Assembly: GCA_947466585.1 (NCBI GenBank)
Contig: CANIEU010000003.1
Span: forward strand, 124,001 to 188,000
Reading direction: 5' to 3'
Origin: Fibrobacterota bacterium
Lineage (GTDB): Bacteria > Fibrobacterota > Fibrobacteria > UBA11236
Length of the DNA stretch: 64,000 bases
Shown piece by piece: positions 1 through 7,492 of the stretch. The position numbers and the translations under genes were made by a program. The notes under the pieces are model-generated. The model was given only the letters and a program-made list of their open reading frames with translations, was not told where the DNA came from and did no database searches. Every line of letters begins with the position of its first letter. Position 1 is the stretch's first letter.

Positions 1-2
1 CC

Positions 3-1217
3 CTTCTCGCTCCCGGCGTTTCGACCTTGCGCAACGTTCCCGAGATCGGCGATGTCGAGATCACCAAGCGGGTGATCGAATCGGTTGGTTGCGTCGTGAA
101 GCACGATATGGCTGCCGGCACGGTGACGATCGACGCGACCACCCTTGCCGGTCCTGAAGTGCCCGAAGAATATTCCGGCCTCAACCGCATCCCCATTCTG
201 CTCGCAGGTGCACTCCTGCACCGCTTCGGCCGCGCGGTCATTCCAGCTCCCGGCGGCTGCGACATCGGCGCCCGCCCGCTCGACTTCCATTTGCAGGGAT
301 TCGAACGCCTCGGCGCGAAAGTCGAACATCGCGACGGCGCATACCACTTCAGCGCCGAACGCCTGACGGGCGCTCGCATCACCCTCCCGTTTCCCAGTGT
401 GGGCGCGACCGAGAACCTAATGATGGCCGCTGTGCTCGCGCGCGGCACCACCGAGATTCGCAATGCGGCGGTCGAACCCGAAATCGTCGACCTCGCGCTT
501 TTGCTCCAGTCGATGGGCGCAATCATCGTGCAGGAAACCGACCGCACCTGGGTGATCCAAGGTGTTGACGCTCTGCGCCCCGCCGATCACCGCGTGGTGA
601 ACGACCGTATCGAAGCGGCCTCCTTCGCCGCATCCGCTGTGGCCACGCGCGGCGAGGTCTACATCCGCGGCGCCGATCAACTGCATTTGCTCACCTTTCT
701 CAATTGGTTGCGCCGCGCGGGCGGCGAATACGAAGTGCGCCCCGACGGCATCGTTTTCAGCGGCCGCGACTCCAAGCTCAAAGCCGTGGCCGCTGAAACC
801 GCGGTGCATCCCGGCCTTATGACCGACTGGCAGCAGCCGCTGGTGATCCTGCTCACGCAGGCCGAAGGCATGTCGGTGATCCATGAGACGGTGTACGAAA
901 ACCGCTTTGGCTACACCGAGGCGCTCAACCGCATGGGTGCGCGCATCCAGCTCTTCAGCGAATGCCTCGGCGGCAGTGAATGCCGCTTTCGTCACCTCGG
1001 CCACAAACACTCCGCCGTCATTCTCGGCCCCACGCCGCTGCAAGGCGCCGACATCGAGATCCCCGATTTACGGGCCGGGTTCTCCTACCTCGTTGCCGCC
1101 GCTCTGGCGAAGGGGCGTACCACGCTCAGCGGCGTACGCTACATCGAGCGCGGCTACGACCGCGTGGTGGAAAAGTTCAAGGCGCTCGGCCTGCCGATCG
1201 AAGTCATCGAAGGATAG
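3..1217 (+). CDS. murA: UDP-N-acetylglucosamine 1-carboxyvinyltransferase (MurA family), 5' truncated by the window edge
   Basis: MurA transfers enolpyruvate from PEP to UDP-GlcNAc in the first committed step of peptidoglycan synthesis in the cytoplasm. The frame is open from base 3 and reads into the window, so the true start lies upstream; the in-frame TTG at 27 is internal. Visible family signatures are the PGGCDIGARP loop carrying the PEP-binding cysteine (codon 258-260), PSVGATENLMMAA, the NAAVEPEIVDLA segment and a C-terminal YIERGYDRVVEKFKALG. Roughly 404 residues are present, against about 420 for the whole family protein, so little is missing. A paralogue of the MurZ type cannot be excluded. 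Confidence 0.93.
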   Translation, partial: LLAPGVSTLRNVPEIGDVEITKRVIESVGCVVKHDMAAGTVTIDATTLAGPEVPEEYSGLNRIPILLAGALLHRFGRAVIPAPGGCDIGARPLDFHLQGFERLGAKVEHRDGAYHFSAERLTGARITLPFPSVGATENLMMAAVLARGTTEIRNAAVEPEIVDLALLLQSMGAIIVQETDRTWVIQGVDALRPADHRVVNDRIEAASFAASAVATRGEVYIRGADQLHLLTFLNWLRRAGGEYEVRPDGIVFSGRDSKLKAVAAETAVHPGLMTDWQQPLVILLTQAEGMSVIHETVYENRFGYTEALNRMGARIQLFSECLGGSECRFRHLGHKHSAVILGPTPLQGADIEIPDLRAGFSYLVAAALAKGRTTLSGVRYIERGYDRVVEKFKALGLPIEVIEG

Positions 1218-1223
1218 GGGAGT

Positions 1224-1343
1224 AAAATCGGAAATATGAAAGCGAAAACGAACAACCTCACATTACGTAGGGAAGCCGACCTGTCGAGTGGTAAGGTTAT
1301 TGGTTCCTGCAATTCTTTCATATTTCTGATTTCATATTTCTGC
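1224..1343. repeat. Inverted pair of heptanucleotide arrays between murA and the ParA gene
   Basis: The left arm (1224-1244) contains AAAATCG, GAAATAT and GAAAGCG. The right arm (1316-1343) is four 7-nt units: TTTCATA, TTTCTGA, TTTCATA, TTTCTGC. The right arm is the reverse complement of GAAATNN-type units, so the two arms can pair across about 70 nt. A near copy of the right arm, identical at 25 of 28 positions, lies at 43867-43894. The array ends 11 nt before the ParA start and no gene is seen in it. Confidence 0.7.
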
Positions 1344-1354
1344 TTTGGAGTTGC

Positions 1355-2176
1355 ATGACCCAAGCCTATTGCCTTCTCTCCAAAAAGGGCGGGGTGGGGA
1401 AAACCACCTTTACGCTCAACTGCGCGCACGCCCTGGCATTCTCAGGCTTTCGCGTATTGCTCGTCGACCTCGACGCGCAGTCCAACCTCACCAAGCATCT
1501 GCTCGGCAAGGGCAAGGACGGCGCCTTTCCGCGCGATCCGGACCGCCCCGACATTTCCAAGGTGATGCAGCAACGTTGCGCCGCCGAAGACGCCTGTCTG
1601 GAAACCGGCTACACCGGCCTTCATCTGATCGCGGGCAGTCCCGATCTCGACGACCTGCTCCTGCTCAACCCCCGGCTCGCGCGCGAACCCATGCGCCTGC
1701 GCGCACTGCTTTCGCCGCTGTTCCCCAGCTACGATTACGTGCTCATCGACTGCCCGCCCGTGCTGAACTGGCTCACGCGCATGGCTCTGATGACCGCGGG
1801 TGACGTGATCGTGCCCACCCAGCCCGAAGCCTACGCGCTGCAAGGCCTCGACGATCTCGTCCCCTGGCTCGACAAGATGAGCTCCACCGCGAAGCTCTAC
1901 CGCATCGTGATCAACATGTACCGCGCCAACACCCAGTTGCATCAGGCTCTATCGTCACAGATTGAAAAAGCCTATCCCGGTCGGGTGGCCAAACAGCGGG
2001 TGCGCCTCACCATCGACCTCCCCGAAGCCGCCCGGGCCGGACTGAGCGTTTTCGAGCACGCCCCGGCCTCTTTGGCTGCCATCGACCTGTTCTCCCTGTG
2101 TTTCGAGCTTTTCGGCCTGTCTCCCGAAGCCATCCGCGCCAGAATGGCCGAAAAAGCGAAGGAAAAGACCGCGTAG
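1355..2176 (+). CDS. ParA/Soj/MinD-family ATPase
   Basis: Cytoplasmic deviant Walker-A ATPase of the ParA type, 273 aa. Residues 11-17 read KGGVGKT with the family's signature lysine, VLLVDLDAQSN (34-44) is the Walker A' region, and YDYVLIDCPP (127-135) is Walker B. A GGAG ribosome-binding site precedes the ATG. No ParB gene or parS-like site is adjacent: the neighbours are murA and the rpsF operon. A chromosome-partition role is therefore not shown by context, and the protein may be an orphan ParA that positions another cell component. Confidence 0.88.
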   Translation: MTQAYCLLSKKGGVGKTTFTLNCAHALAFSGFRVLLVDLDAQSNLTKHLLGKGKDGAFPRDPDRPDISKVMQQRCAAEDACLETGYTGLHLIAGSPDLDDLLLLNPRLAREPMRLRALLSPLFPSYDYVLIDCPPVLNWLTRMALMTAGDVIVPTQPEAYALQGLDDLVPWLDKMSSTAKLYRIVINMYRANTQLHQALSSQIEKAYPGRVAKQRVRLTIDLPEAARAGLSVFEHAPASLAAIDLFSLCFELFGLSPEAIRARMAEKAKEKTA

Positions 2177-2288
2177 GAACCCGAACACGGAGGGATCAGG
2201 GGTCGAAATCGACTCTAAACCCTTGATTTTGTCGGGTTTGTGCCTTGGCACCCCGTCCGGTATTAAATAAGTTTGCTTCCCTCCCGTT

Positions 2289-2377
2289 GGTCGTTCGACC
2301 GATGGGTATTCCTGCCGTTCCACTACAAGGGAACGGCCAATCCTCTGGGAATTCACCCGGAGGAAGTCCAAAGGAAG
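2289..2377 (+). promoter_or_regulatory. Structured 5' leader of the rpsF operon (possible S6:S18 autoregulatory leader)
   Basis: Three consecutive hairpins precede the rpsF ribosome-binding site: GGTC/GACC (2289-2300), GCCGTTCC/GGAACGGC (2314-2337, 8-nt loop) and CCTCTGGG/CCCGGAGG (2342-2363, one T-G pair), followed by AAGGAAG at 2371-2377. rpsF-rpsR leaders bound by the S6:S18 complex are known in many bacteria. I cannot confirm that this leader matches that consensus. Confidence 0.4.
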
Positions 2378-2382
2378 TTTAC

Positions 2383-2760
2383 GTGAAGCGTTACGAAACC
2401 ATCCTTGTCGTGGATGCAATGATCCCCGATGAGTCCATCGCCTCGGAATTCGATGCGGTGGCCAAGCTGATCGAATCCCAAGGCAACATCACCCGCGTCG
2501 ATCGCTGGGGCAAGCGCCGTTTGGCCTATGCCATCCGCAAGCGCACGCACGGTGAATACGCCGCCTTCTACTACAACGCCGAAGCTGGTCTTCCGGCCGA
2601 ACTCGAAAAGCGCTTGCGCATCAACGAGAACGCGCTGCGCTGGCTCACCGTTGTCGAGAACCCCTCCGGCATTCCGCCGGCGCCCACCGCAGCCGCCCCC
2701 GAGGGCGTGTCCGTGATCGATGAGATCGAAGAAAAAGCCAAGAAAGAAGGGGACGAATAA
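2383..2760 (+). CDS. rpsF: 30S ribosomal protein S6
   Basis: Small-subunit protein that pairs with S18 on the ribosome platform; 125 aa. The N-terminus [15 protein letters not shown] and the core [16 protein letters not shown] are typical of S6, and the tail is acidic. The frame is open further upstream, but GTG at 2383 sits 5 nt after AAGGAAG and gives the normal S6 N-terminus, so it is taken as the start. The stop codon overlaps the rpsR start by one base (TAATG), indicating translational coupling. It is the first gene of an rpsF-rpsR-rplI operon. Confidence 0.95.
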   Translation: MKRYETILVVDAMIPDESIASEFDAVAKLIESQGNITRVDRWGKRRLAYAIRKRTHGEYAAFYYNAEAGLPAELEKRLRINENALRWLTVVENPSGIPPAPTAAAPEGVSVIDEIEEKAKKEGDE

Positions 2761-3035
2761 TGCCGCCACGGGAACGGGAACGCGACGCGAAGAAGGACGG
2801 CAAGCGCGAGGCCAAGAGCCGCAAGCGCAAAACTTGCTGGTTTACCGAAAACAAGATCGCGCACATCGATTACAAGGACGAGAAGCTGCTCCGCAAATTC
2901 ATCAACGAGCGTGGCAAGATCGTTTCTCGCAAAGTCTCCGGGACGTCGGCTCGTTACCAGCGTGAGCTGGCCGAGGCCATCAAGCGCGCCCGTCACCTCG
3001 CCCTTCTGCCCTTCGTGGCAGAAAACATGCGCTAA
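2760..3035 (+). CDS. rpsR: 30S ribosomal protein S18
   Basis: 91-aa basic protein with a lysine/arginine-rich N-terminus followed by the conserved S18 core ([54 protein letters not shown]). It binds S6 and rRNA in the 30S platform. The ATG overlaps the rpsF stop, so translation is coupled to S6. A single-stranded-DNA-binding protein gene sits between rpsF and rpsR in many genomes but is absent here. Confidence 0.96.
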   Translation: MPPRERERDAKKDGKREAKSRKRKTCWFTENKIAHIDYKDEKLLRKFINERGKIVSRKVSGTSARYQRELAEAIKRARHLALLPFVAENMR

Positions 3036-3061
3036 GCCGCAGGGAAAGGACAGGAGTCATC

Positions 3062-3514
3062 ATGGAAATCATTCTGAACGAAACGATCCAGGGCCTCGGT
3101 AAGGAACTGGACGTGGTCAAGGTCAAGAACGGATTCGCACACAACTACCTCTTCCCCCGTGGACTCGCCCAACTTGCGACCCCGGCTTCGCGCAAGCGTC
3201 TCGACGCCCTGCGTGCCAAAGCCGAGGCCCGCTCCGAGCGCGAGAAGGCGTCTTTCGAGACGCTCGCGGAAAAGATGAAGAACGTGTCGCTGACCATCGC
3301 GGCGAAGGTGCACGACGGCGAAAAGCTGTTCGGGTCGATCCAGGCTCAGGACATCTCCGCCAAACTGCGCGACGCCGGCTACGAGATCGACCGTAAGGCC
3401 GTGCTGCTTGAAGAGCCCATTAAGGCGCTCGGCATGTACACGATCAAGCTCCAACTCCATAAGGATGTGGAAGCGAAGGTCAAGCTCTGGGTCATCTCGG
3501 ACGAATCCAAATAG
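3062..3514 (+). CDS. rplI: 50S ribosomal protein L9
   Basis: 150-aa large-subunit protein with the two-domain L9 architecture: an N-terminal rRNA-binding domain (MEIILNETIQGLGKELDVVKV, then NYLFPRGLA), a long charged connecting helix, and a C-terminal domain beginning near KLFGSIQAQDIS. It lies 26 nt after rpsR and is followed by a strong terminator, making it the last gene of the operon. Confidence 0.96.
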   Translation: MEIILNETIQGLGKELDVVKVKNGFAHNYLFPRGLAQLATPASRKRLDALRAKAEARSEREKASFETLAEKMKNVSLTIAAKVHDGEKLFGSIQAQDISAKLRDAGYEIDRKAVLLEEPIKALGMYTIKLQLHKDVEAKVKLWVISDESK

Positions 3515-3535
3515 ATTCGAGCGAGAAGGTGTTCA

Positions 3536-3570
3536 GAAAGGCCGCGCAATAGCGCGGCCTTTCTTTTTTT
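3536..3570 (+). terminator. Rho-independent terminator of the rpsF-rpsR-rplI operon
   Basis: A 12-bp stem (GAAAGGCCGCGC, loop AATA, GCGCGGCCTTTC) is followed directly by a run of seven T residues, 22 nt after the L9 stop codon. Confidence 0.95.
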
Positions 3571-3621
3571 AACCAAGGTCCAGACTTTTCTTCGCTGCGC
3601 CGGGCGGCGACCGTCGCCCCG

Positions 3622-3972
3622 CGGCGTTAGCCCTCCTCGTCATACTCCCGGTGCGACCGCGTCGGGCTGCCTAGCGGGACTCGGTCGGCGCTCCGGCGTC
3701 CCTGTTTGGCCGTGCGTTTTTCCGTCAAAACTTTCTATGAGGTTTTGGGAAACCTGCCTCTGCCCTTGAAGACGGAGAAAACGAAGAGCGACGAAGAATA
3801 ACGAAGCGATCCAAAGAGCCACGAAGAAAAACAAAGAGGACCAGAGAGATACAAAGTGAGGCGCAGAGCGGCGAAGAAATACGAAGAATAACGAAGAGCC
3901 CGGGCGAGAACGAGCTAGACAAGGCGGCCCGACGCGGTCGCACCGGGAGTATGACGAGGAGGGCCAACGCCG
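3622..3972. repeat. 351-bp element with 50-bp terminal inverted repeats
   Basis: The terminal segments 3622-3671 and 3923-3972 are reverse complements over 50 nt with two mismatches (GGCAGCCC against GGCGGCCC, and GGCTAACGCC against GGCCAACGCC). The interior has no credible gene; its right half (3781-3900) is a 12-unit decamer array described separately. No target-site duplication was recognised at the ends. It fills most of the 493-nt gap between rplI and dapB. It could be a non-autonomous (MITE-like) element or a large cruciform-forming structure. Confidence 0.85.
3781..3900. repeat. Twelve-unit decanucleotide array, consensus ACGAAGANNN
   Basis: From 3781 the sequence divides into twelve consecutive 10-nt units with strong similarity, such as ACGAAGAGCG, ACGAAGAATA, ACGAAGCGAT and CCAAAGAGCC, ending ACGAAGAATA, ACGAAGAGCC. 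The strand is strongly purine-rich. The phase is kept over all 120 nt, close to one DNA helical turn per unit. It lies inside the 351-bp inverted-repeat element. Confidence 0.85.
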
Positions 3973-4050
3973 TATGGCGCGTTCGCAGCCTGGGCACAGG
4001 GAACGGTCAGGGCCCTAATTTATCAGGCCTTCGCCGATTCACACCGCAAT

Positions 4051-4056
4051 TATCTT
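4051..4056 (+). promoter_or_regulatory. -10-like hexamer placing the dapB transcription start at its ATG
   Basis: TATCTT ends 7 nt before the dapB ATG at 4064 and no Shine-Dalgarno sequence is present in between. This spacing fits a leaderless mRNA. No convincing -35 element was seen. Confidence 0.4.
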
Positions 4057-4063
4057 TCCCGAC

Positions 4064-4879
4064 ATGTCCAACCAACCAACCGAAATAATCGTCCTAGGCG
4101 CCAAGGGCCGCATGGGCCAAATGGTCCTGTCTGCATGTGCAAAGGCCATGCGCGAAAAGCCGGATAGCCTGAAGGTCATCGCCGCCGTTGAATACAAGGG
4201 CTTCCCCGGTGCGTCGGGAACGCTTACGGTCGACGGTCTCGAAGTCCCCTTCACCGACGATCTGGAATCCGTCGTCAAGGCGGGATCCGTGCTCATCGAT
4301 TTCACGACGCTCGACTCGTCGTTGCAGGCGCTTGAAATCGCCGAGCGCAAGGGCGCGGCGCATGTGCTCTGCACCACCGGCTTTACGCCCGAGCAAAAGG
4401 CGCGCATCGGCGCTGCGGCGCAAAAAATTCCCGTGCTGTTCTCGCCCAACATGAGCATCGGCGTGAACGTGCTCTTCAAGGCCACTGAGGCGATCGCGCG
4501 CGCGCTGGGACCCGACTTCGATGTGGAAATCATCGAGGCGCACCACAACCAGAAAAAGGATTCTCCCAGCGGTACCGCGCTCGGCTTCGCCGAAGCCGTG
4601 GCGCGCGGGCATGCCGTGAAGCTGGAAGACAAGGCCGTGTACGGCCGCGAAGGCATGGTGGGCGCACGCCCGCGCGGCGAGATCGGTATCCACGCGGTGC
4701 GCGGTGGTGACATCGCCGGAGATCATACGGTGTTGTTCGCGGGCGACGGCGAGCGCATCGAGATCCGTCACGTGGCGCACGGTCGTCAGGTGTTCGCCCA
4801 AGGCGCTCTGCGGGCCGCTCTGTTCCTGAAGGGACGCAACCCGGGACTCTATACGATGGCCGACGTTTTGAGCCTTTAA
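4064..4879 (+). CDS. dapB: 4-hydroxy-tetrahydrodipicolinate reductase
   Basis: Reduces hydroxy-tetrahydrodipicolinate with NAD(P)H in the diaminopimelate/lysine pathway; 271 aa. The nucleotide-binding loop is GAKGRMG (12-18), and the substrate/catalytic motif is EAHHNQKKDSPSGTA (158-172) with His160/His161 and Lys164/Lys165. Length and motif order match the family. It stands alone, with no other dap genes nearby, between the inverted-repeat element and a Tat-exported dioxygenase. It has no Shine-Dalgarno and may be translated from a leaderless transcript. Confidence 0.95.
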   Translation: MSNQPTEIIVLGAKGRMGQMVLSACAKAMREKPDSLKVIAAVEYKGFPGASGTLTVDGLEVPFTDDLESVVKAGSVLIDFTTLDSSLQALEIAERKGAAHVLCTTGFTPEQKARIGAAAQKIPVLFSPNMSIGVNVLFKATEAIARALGPDFDVEIIEAHHNQKKDSPSGTALGFAEAVARGHAVKLEDKAVYGREGMVGARPRGEIGIHAVRGGDIAGDHTVLFAGDGERIEIRHVAHGRQVFAQGALRAALFLKGRNPGLYTMADVLSL

Positions 4880-5086
4880 AAGGGGTCCCACCGGGCCCCG
4901 GTCGTACTCCGGGTTCCCGATCGAAAACGGAGATCCGGCTTTGAATCCTTGGATCATTTGCTCCAAACCAGTCGGAAATTTGACCGGTAGGCCTTTTCAC
5001 TCCGTCTTTCCACCAAGGGGACGGTTTGTACCCGATTTTTACGTGGTGGTGCTCAAGGCGCCATTCCTCCGGGCTTATATTCCCTG

Positions 5087-5118
5087 CGCGCCCTTATCTG
5101 AACTATCGGGAGGGCGCG
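5087..5118 (+). promoter_or_regulatory. Leader hairpin upstream of the dioxygenase gene
   Basis: CGCGCCCT (5087-5094) and AGGGCGCG (5111-5118) form a perfect 8-bp stem 45 nt before the dioxygenase start. There is no T-run, so it is not a standard terminator. The rest of the 283-nt gap after dapB shows no gene. Confidence 0.35.
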
Positions 5119-5162
5119 ACTGATGTGACGTCTAGAGAGAGCGTCGTTTCAGGGAGGATTCC

Positions 5163-6215
5163 ATGGACAGACGGGATTTTTTCAGGACGGCGGGGCTTGG
5201 CGGCTTGACCGCGCTGCTTCCGTTGCGCAAGGCGGTCGCCGCCGGTTCCGTGCTGGATTCGGTGCAAACTTCGTTGCAAAAATCCTCCCTCGGAGCCGTG
5301 TCCTGCATTTTGACGCCTCAGGAAACCGCCGGTCCGTTTCCCCTCAACCTTTCGGCCGATGGCACCAAGTTCCGCCGCAATATCACCGAGGGATTTTCTG
5401 GAATCCCGATGCGCGTGACTCTCAGGGTGCTAGATCTGAATAATGGATGCGCACCGGTTTCTAACGCGCGGATCGACATGTGGCAGTGCGACAAGGACGG
5501 GTATTACTCGGGTTATACCAACTCCGGTTATCTCGGGACGCGCAACGCCACCGGGCAAACTTTTTGCCGCGGCATCCAGATCACCGACTCCGAGGGTGAG
5601 GTTTCCTTCGATACCGTTTACCCGGGTTGGTACAGCGGCCGCGTGCAGCACATTCATTTTCAAGTGTTCCTGAACACCGTGCTGACCGCAACGTCGCAGT
5701 TGGCTTTTCCCGAATCGCTGAATACGGCGGTGAACAGTTCGGCGCTCTACATGCCCCACGGGCAGAACCCGACCAAGAACACCAACGACAGTGTGTTTTC
5801 GGACACCGCGAATACCGCTTACCAGATCGCCGACGTCACCCTGGCTTACGGTGGAGGTTATCAGGCCGACCTCACGGTCGGCATCGCAGTGCCCCCCACG
5901 GCGCTTTCGCGCCCCGATCCGGTCATCGGCGGGCAGTTCCGCCTCGGTGTGGCCCGTCTGGACCCGTTCGGGCGTGTGGCGGTAATTCCCTTTTGGTTGG
6001 CGGAATCGTCCGATGTACGGCTCGAACTGTTCGATCTACAGGGCCACCGGGCGCTCGTGCTCGAGCACAAGGGATTGTCGGCCGGAGATCAGGACTTCAC
6101 CCTGGATCGGTCCGGTTCCGCCTCGGTGTTGCGGCAGGGCAGCTATGCCTACCAGATCACCGTGCGCAACCAGCATGGCGAATACCGGCAAGCCAAGCTC
6201 CTGACGGTGGAGTGA
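5163..6215 (+). CDS. Tat-exported intradiol ring-cleavage dioxygenase-like protein with a C-terminal sorting-type domain
   Basis: 350 aa. The N-terminus MDRRDFFRTAGLGG is a twin-arginine signal followed by a hydrophobic stretch. The middle (about 45-240) matches non-haem iron intradiol dioxygenases, which cleave catechol-type rings between the hydroxyls: ETAGPFP, IDMWQCDKDGYYSGY and YPGWYSGRVQHIHF (153-166), where the HIH pair and nearby tyrosines are the expected iron ligands. The last 85 residues resemble FlgD-like/type IX sorting domains (VRLELFDLQGHRAL, then GSYAYQITV). AGGGAGGA precedes the ATG. The substrate is unknown; extracellular aromatic or lignin-derived compounds are plausible. 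Confidence 0.82.
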   Translation: MDRRDFFRTAGLGGLTALLPLRKAVAAGSVLDSVQTSLQKSSLGAVSCILTPQETAGPFPLNLSADGTKFRRNITEGFSGIPMRVTLRVLDLNNGCAPVSNARIDMWQCDKDGYYSGYTNSGYLGTRNATGQTFCRGIQITDSEGEVSFDTVYPGWYSGRVQHIHFQVFLNTVLTATSQLAFPESLNTAVNSSALYMPHGQNPTKNTNDSVFSDTANTAYQIADVTLAYGGGYQADLTVGIAVPPTALSRPDPVIGGQFRLGVARLDPFGRVAVIPFWLAESSDVRLELFDLQGHRALVLEHKGLSAGDQDFTLDRSGSASVLRQGSYAYQITVRNQHGEYRQAKLLTVE

Positions 6216-6264
6216 CCCTCCCCCCTTGATTTTGTAGATTCCCCCGACACATCGGGAGCGGGAT

Positions 6265-7485
6265 TTGCGTTCAATTTTCATGCGTTCAAAGGCCGACCAG
6301 TCGGCCCCTTCGGCCCCAACGGTCCATAGGGGGCTTGCGTTTACGACGGCCTTGCTGTCGGCCGCGTTTTTGGTCTGCCTTGCGGCCGCTCCGGCCCGGG
6401 CCCAATCCTCGAATGACGACCTCTACGGTGTTCCCGGCTCGACCGCACCGGTGGCCAGCCCTGCAGACAGCGCGGCGTCCCGTCCCGACTCAGGCGCCGA
6501 TTCCCTGAGTACCGGTTCCGCAGTCGTGGCTCCCGTGCCTGTACCGATCATCGCCCAACCGGATACCGTGAAGCGGGCGCCCCGTGTCCGGGTGACGCGC
6601 GAAACCACCATCAATCCGCTCGACACGCGTCGCGGCGAATACCGCAATCCGAAAAAAGCCTTGTTCATGTCGCTGATCGTGCCGGGCTTGGGGCAGGCGT
6701 ATGTGGGACAGACCGCCTTCAACTACGCCCGTGCGGCGTTTTACTTCGGCACCGAAGCGACGTTGGGCATTTTGTGGTACCAATACACGGTGGTGAAATA
6801 CGATCGCGAAGTGAAGCGTTACCGCCGCTACGCCGATAACCACTTCAGCGCGGGCCGCTACGAAGACGAAGCCTACGCGGCGAGCGCGGCCACAAGCTTC
6901 AAGGACATCAATCCCTACCGTACCTCCTATTGCGAAGCGTTGATCAACCGTGAATCCTCCACTGGCGCGGGCCTTTACGGGGGGTGCGTGAACCTGCTCA
7001 TTCCCGACAGCGCCAACGTCAGCAGCAGTTACCAGAACTTCCGCGCCGCCTACGACGACAACACCTTCTTCAGCCCGGTGGCCGATCCCGCGGGCCTCAG
7101 TGTCAAGCGTTCCACCTTCGCCGACCCGGTGGAATTTTACAGCCTGATCGGGTCGTATCAGGAGTTCATCGCCGGATGGGACGACGCGGGTTCGAGCGTG
7201 GTGTACAGCGATTCTTTGATCGCCGGAACAAGCGCCCATCGTGACAGCTACAACTCCATGCGCGACCGGGCACAGTCCTACTCGCGCATGCAGGCTTGGT
7301 TCATCGGCGGACTGGTCATCAACCACATCGCCTCCGCGCTCGACGCGGCCCTTACGGCGCGGCGCAACAACCGCATCCTGTACGAGGGAGAGGCCCGTTG
7401 GTACGATAACTTCGACGTGCACGGCGGGCTGGCGTTCGAGCGGGGGCGCCCCCTCACGCATCTGGCCGCTAGCTTGGCTTTCTGA
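6265..7485 (+). CDS. Exported membrane protein with a DUF5683-like segment
   Basis: 406 aa from a TTG at 6265, which has GGGAG just upstream; an ATG at 6280 is the alternative. A signal peptide (cleavage near ARAQ) is followed by a Ser/Pro-rich region, then a hydrophobic part starting NPKKALFMSLIVPGLGQAYVG. This PGLGQ-Y-G pattern is typical of DUF5683-like proteins of the Bacteroidetes/FCB group, whose role is unknown. A second hydrophobic helix lies near FIGGLVINHIASALDAAL. The next gene encodes a shorter relative, so the two are probably paralogues in one operon. No enzymatic motif is visible. Confidence 0.65.
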   Translation: MRSIFMRSKADQSAPSAPTVHRGLAFTTALLSAAFLVCLAAAPARAQSSNDDLYGVPGSTAPVASPADSAASRPDSGADSLSTGSAVVAPVPVPIIAQPDTVKRAPRVRVTRETTINPLDTRRGEYRNPKKALFMSLIVPGLGQAYVGQTAFNYARAAFYFGTEATLGILWYQYTVVKYDREVKRYRRYADNHFSAGRYEDEAYAASAATSFKDINPYRTSYCEALINRESSTGAGLYGGCVNLLIPDSANVSSSYQNFRAAYDDNTFFSPVADPAGLSVKRSTFADPVEFYSLIGSYQEFIAGWDDAGSSVVYSDSLIAGTSAHRDSYNSMRDRAQSYSRMQAWFIGGLVINHIASALDAALTARRNNRILYEGEARWYDNFDVHGGLAFERGRPLTHLAASLAF

Positions 7486-7492
7486 GCTTCTC

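Noticed and set aside
417-1043. Long minus-strand open frames opposite murA and many other genes
   Set aside because: They lie opposite well-supported conserved genes in GC-rich sequence, where antisense frames stay open by codon bias.
1355-2176. ParA as part of a ParAB chromosome-partition locus
   Set aside because: No ParB gene or parS-like palindrome (TGTTTCACGTGAAACA type) is present next to it.
3725-3997. Minus-strand open frame across the 351-bp element
   Set aside because: It reads the decamer array and an inverted arm, giving hydrophobic low-complexity peptide without start signals; better explained as a repeat.
4941-5208. Short plus-strand frames between dapB and the dioxygenase gene
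   Set aside because: No similarity, no ribosome-binding site, and one overlaps the well-supported dioxygenase start.
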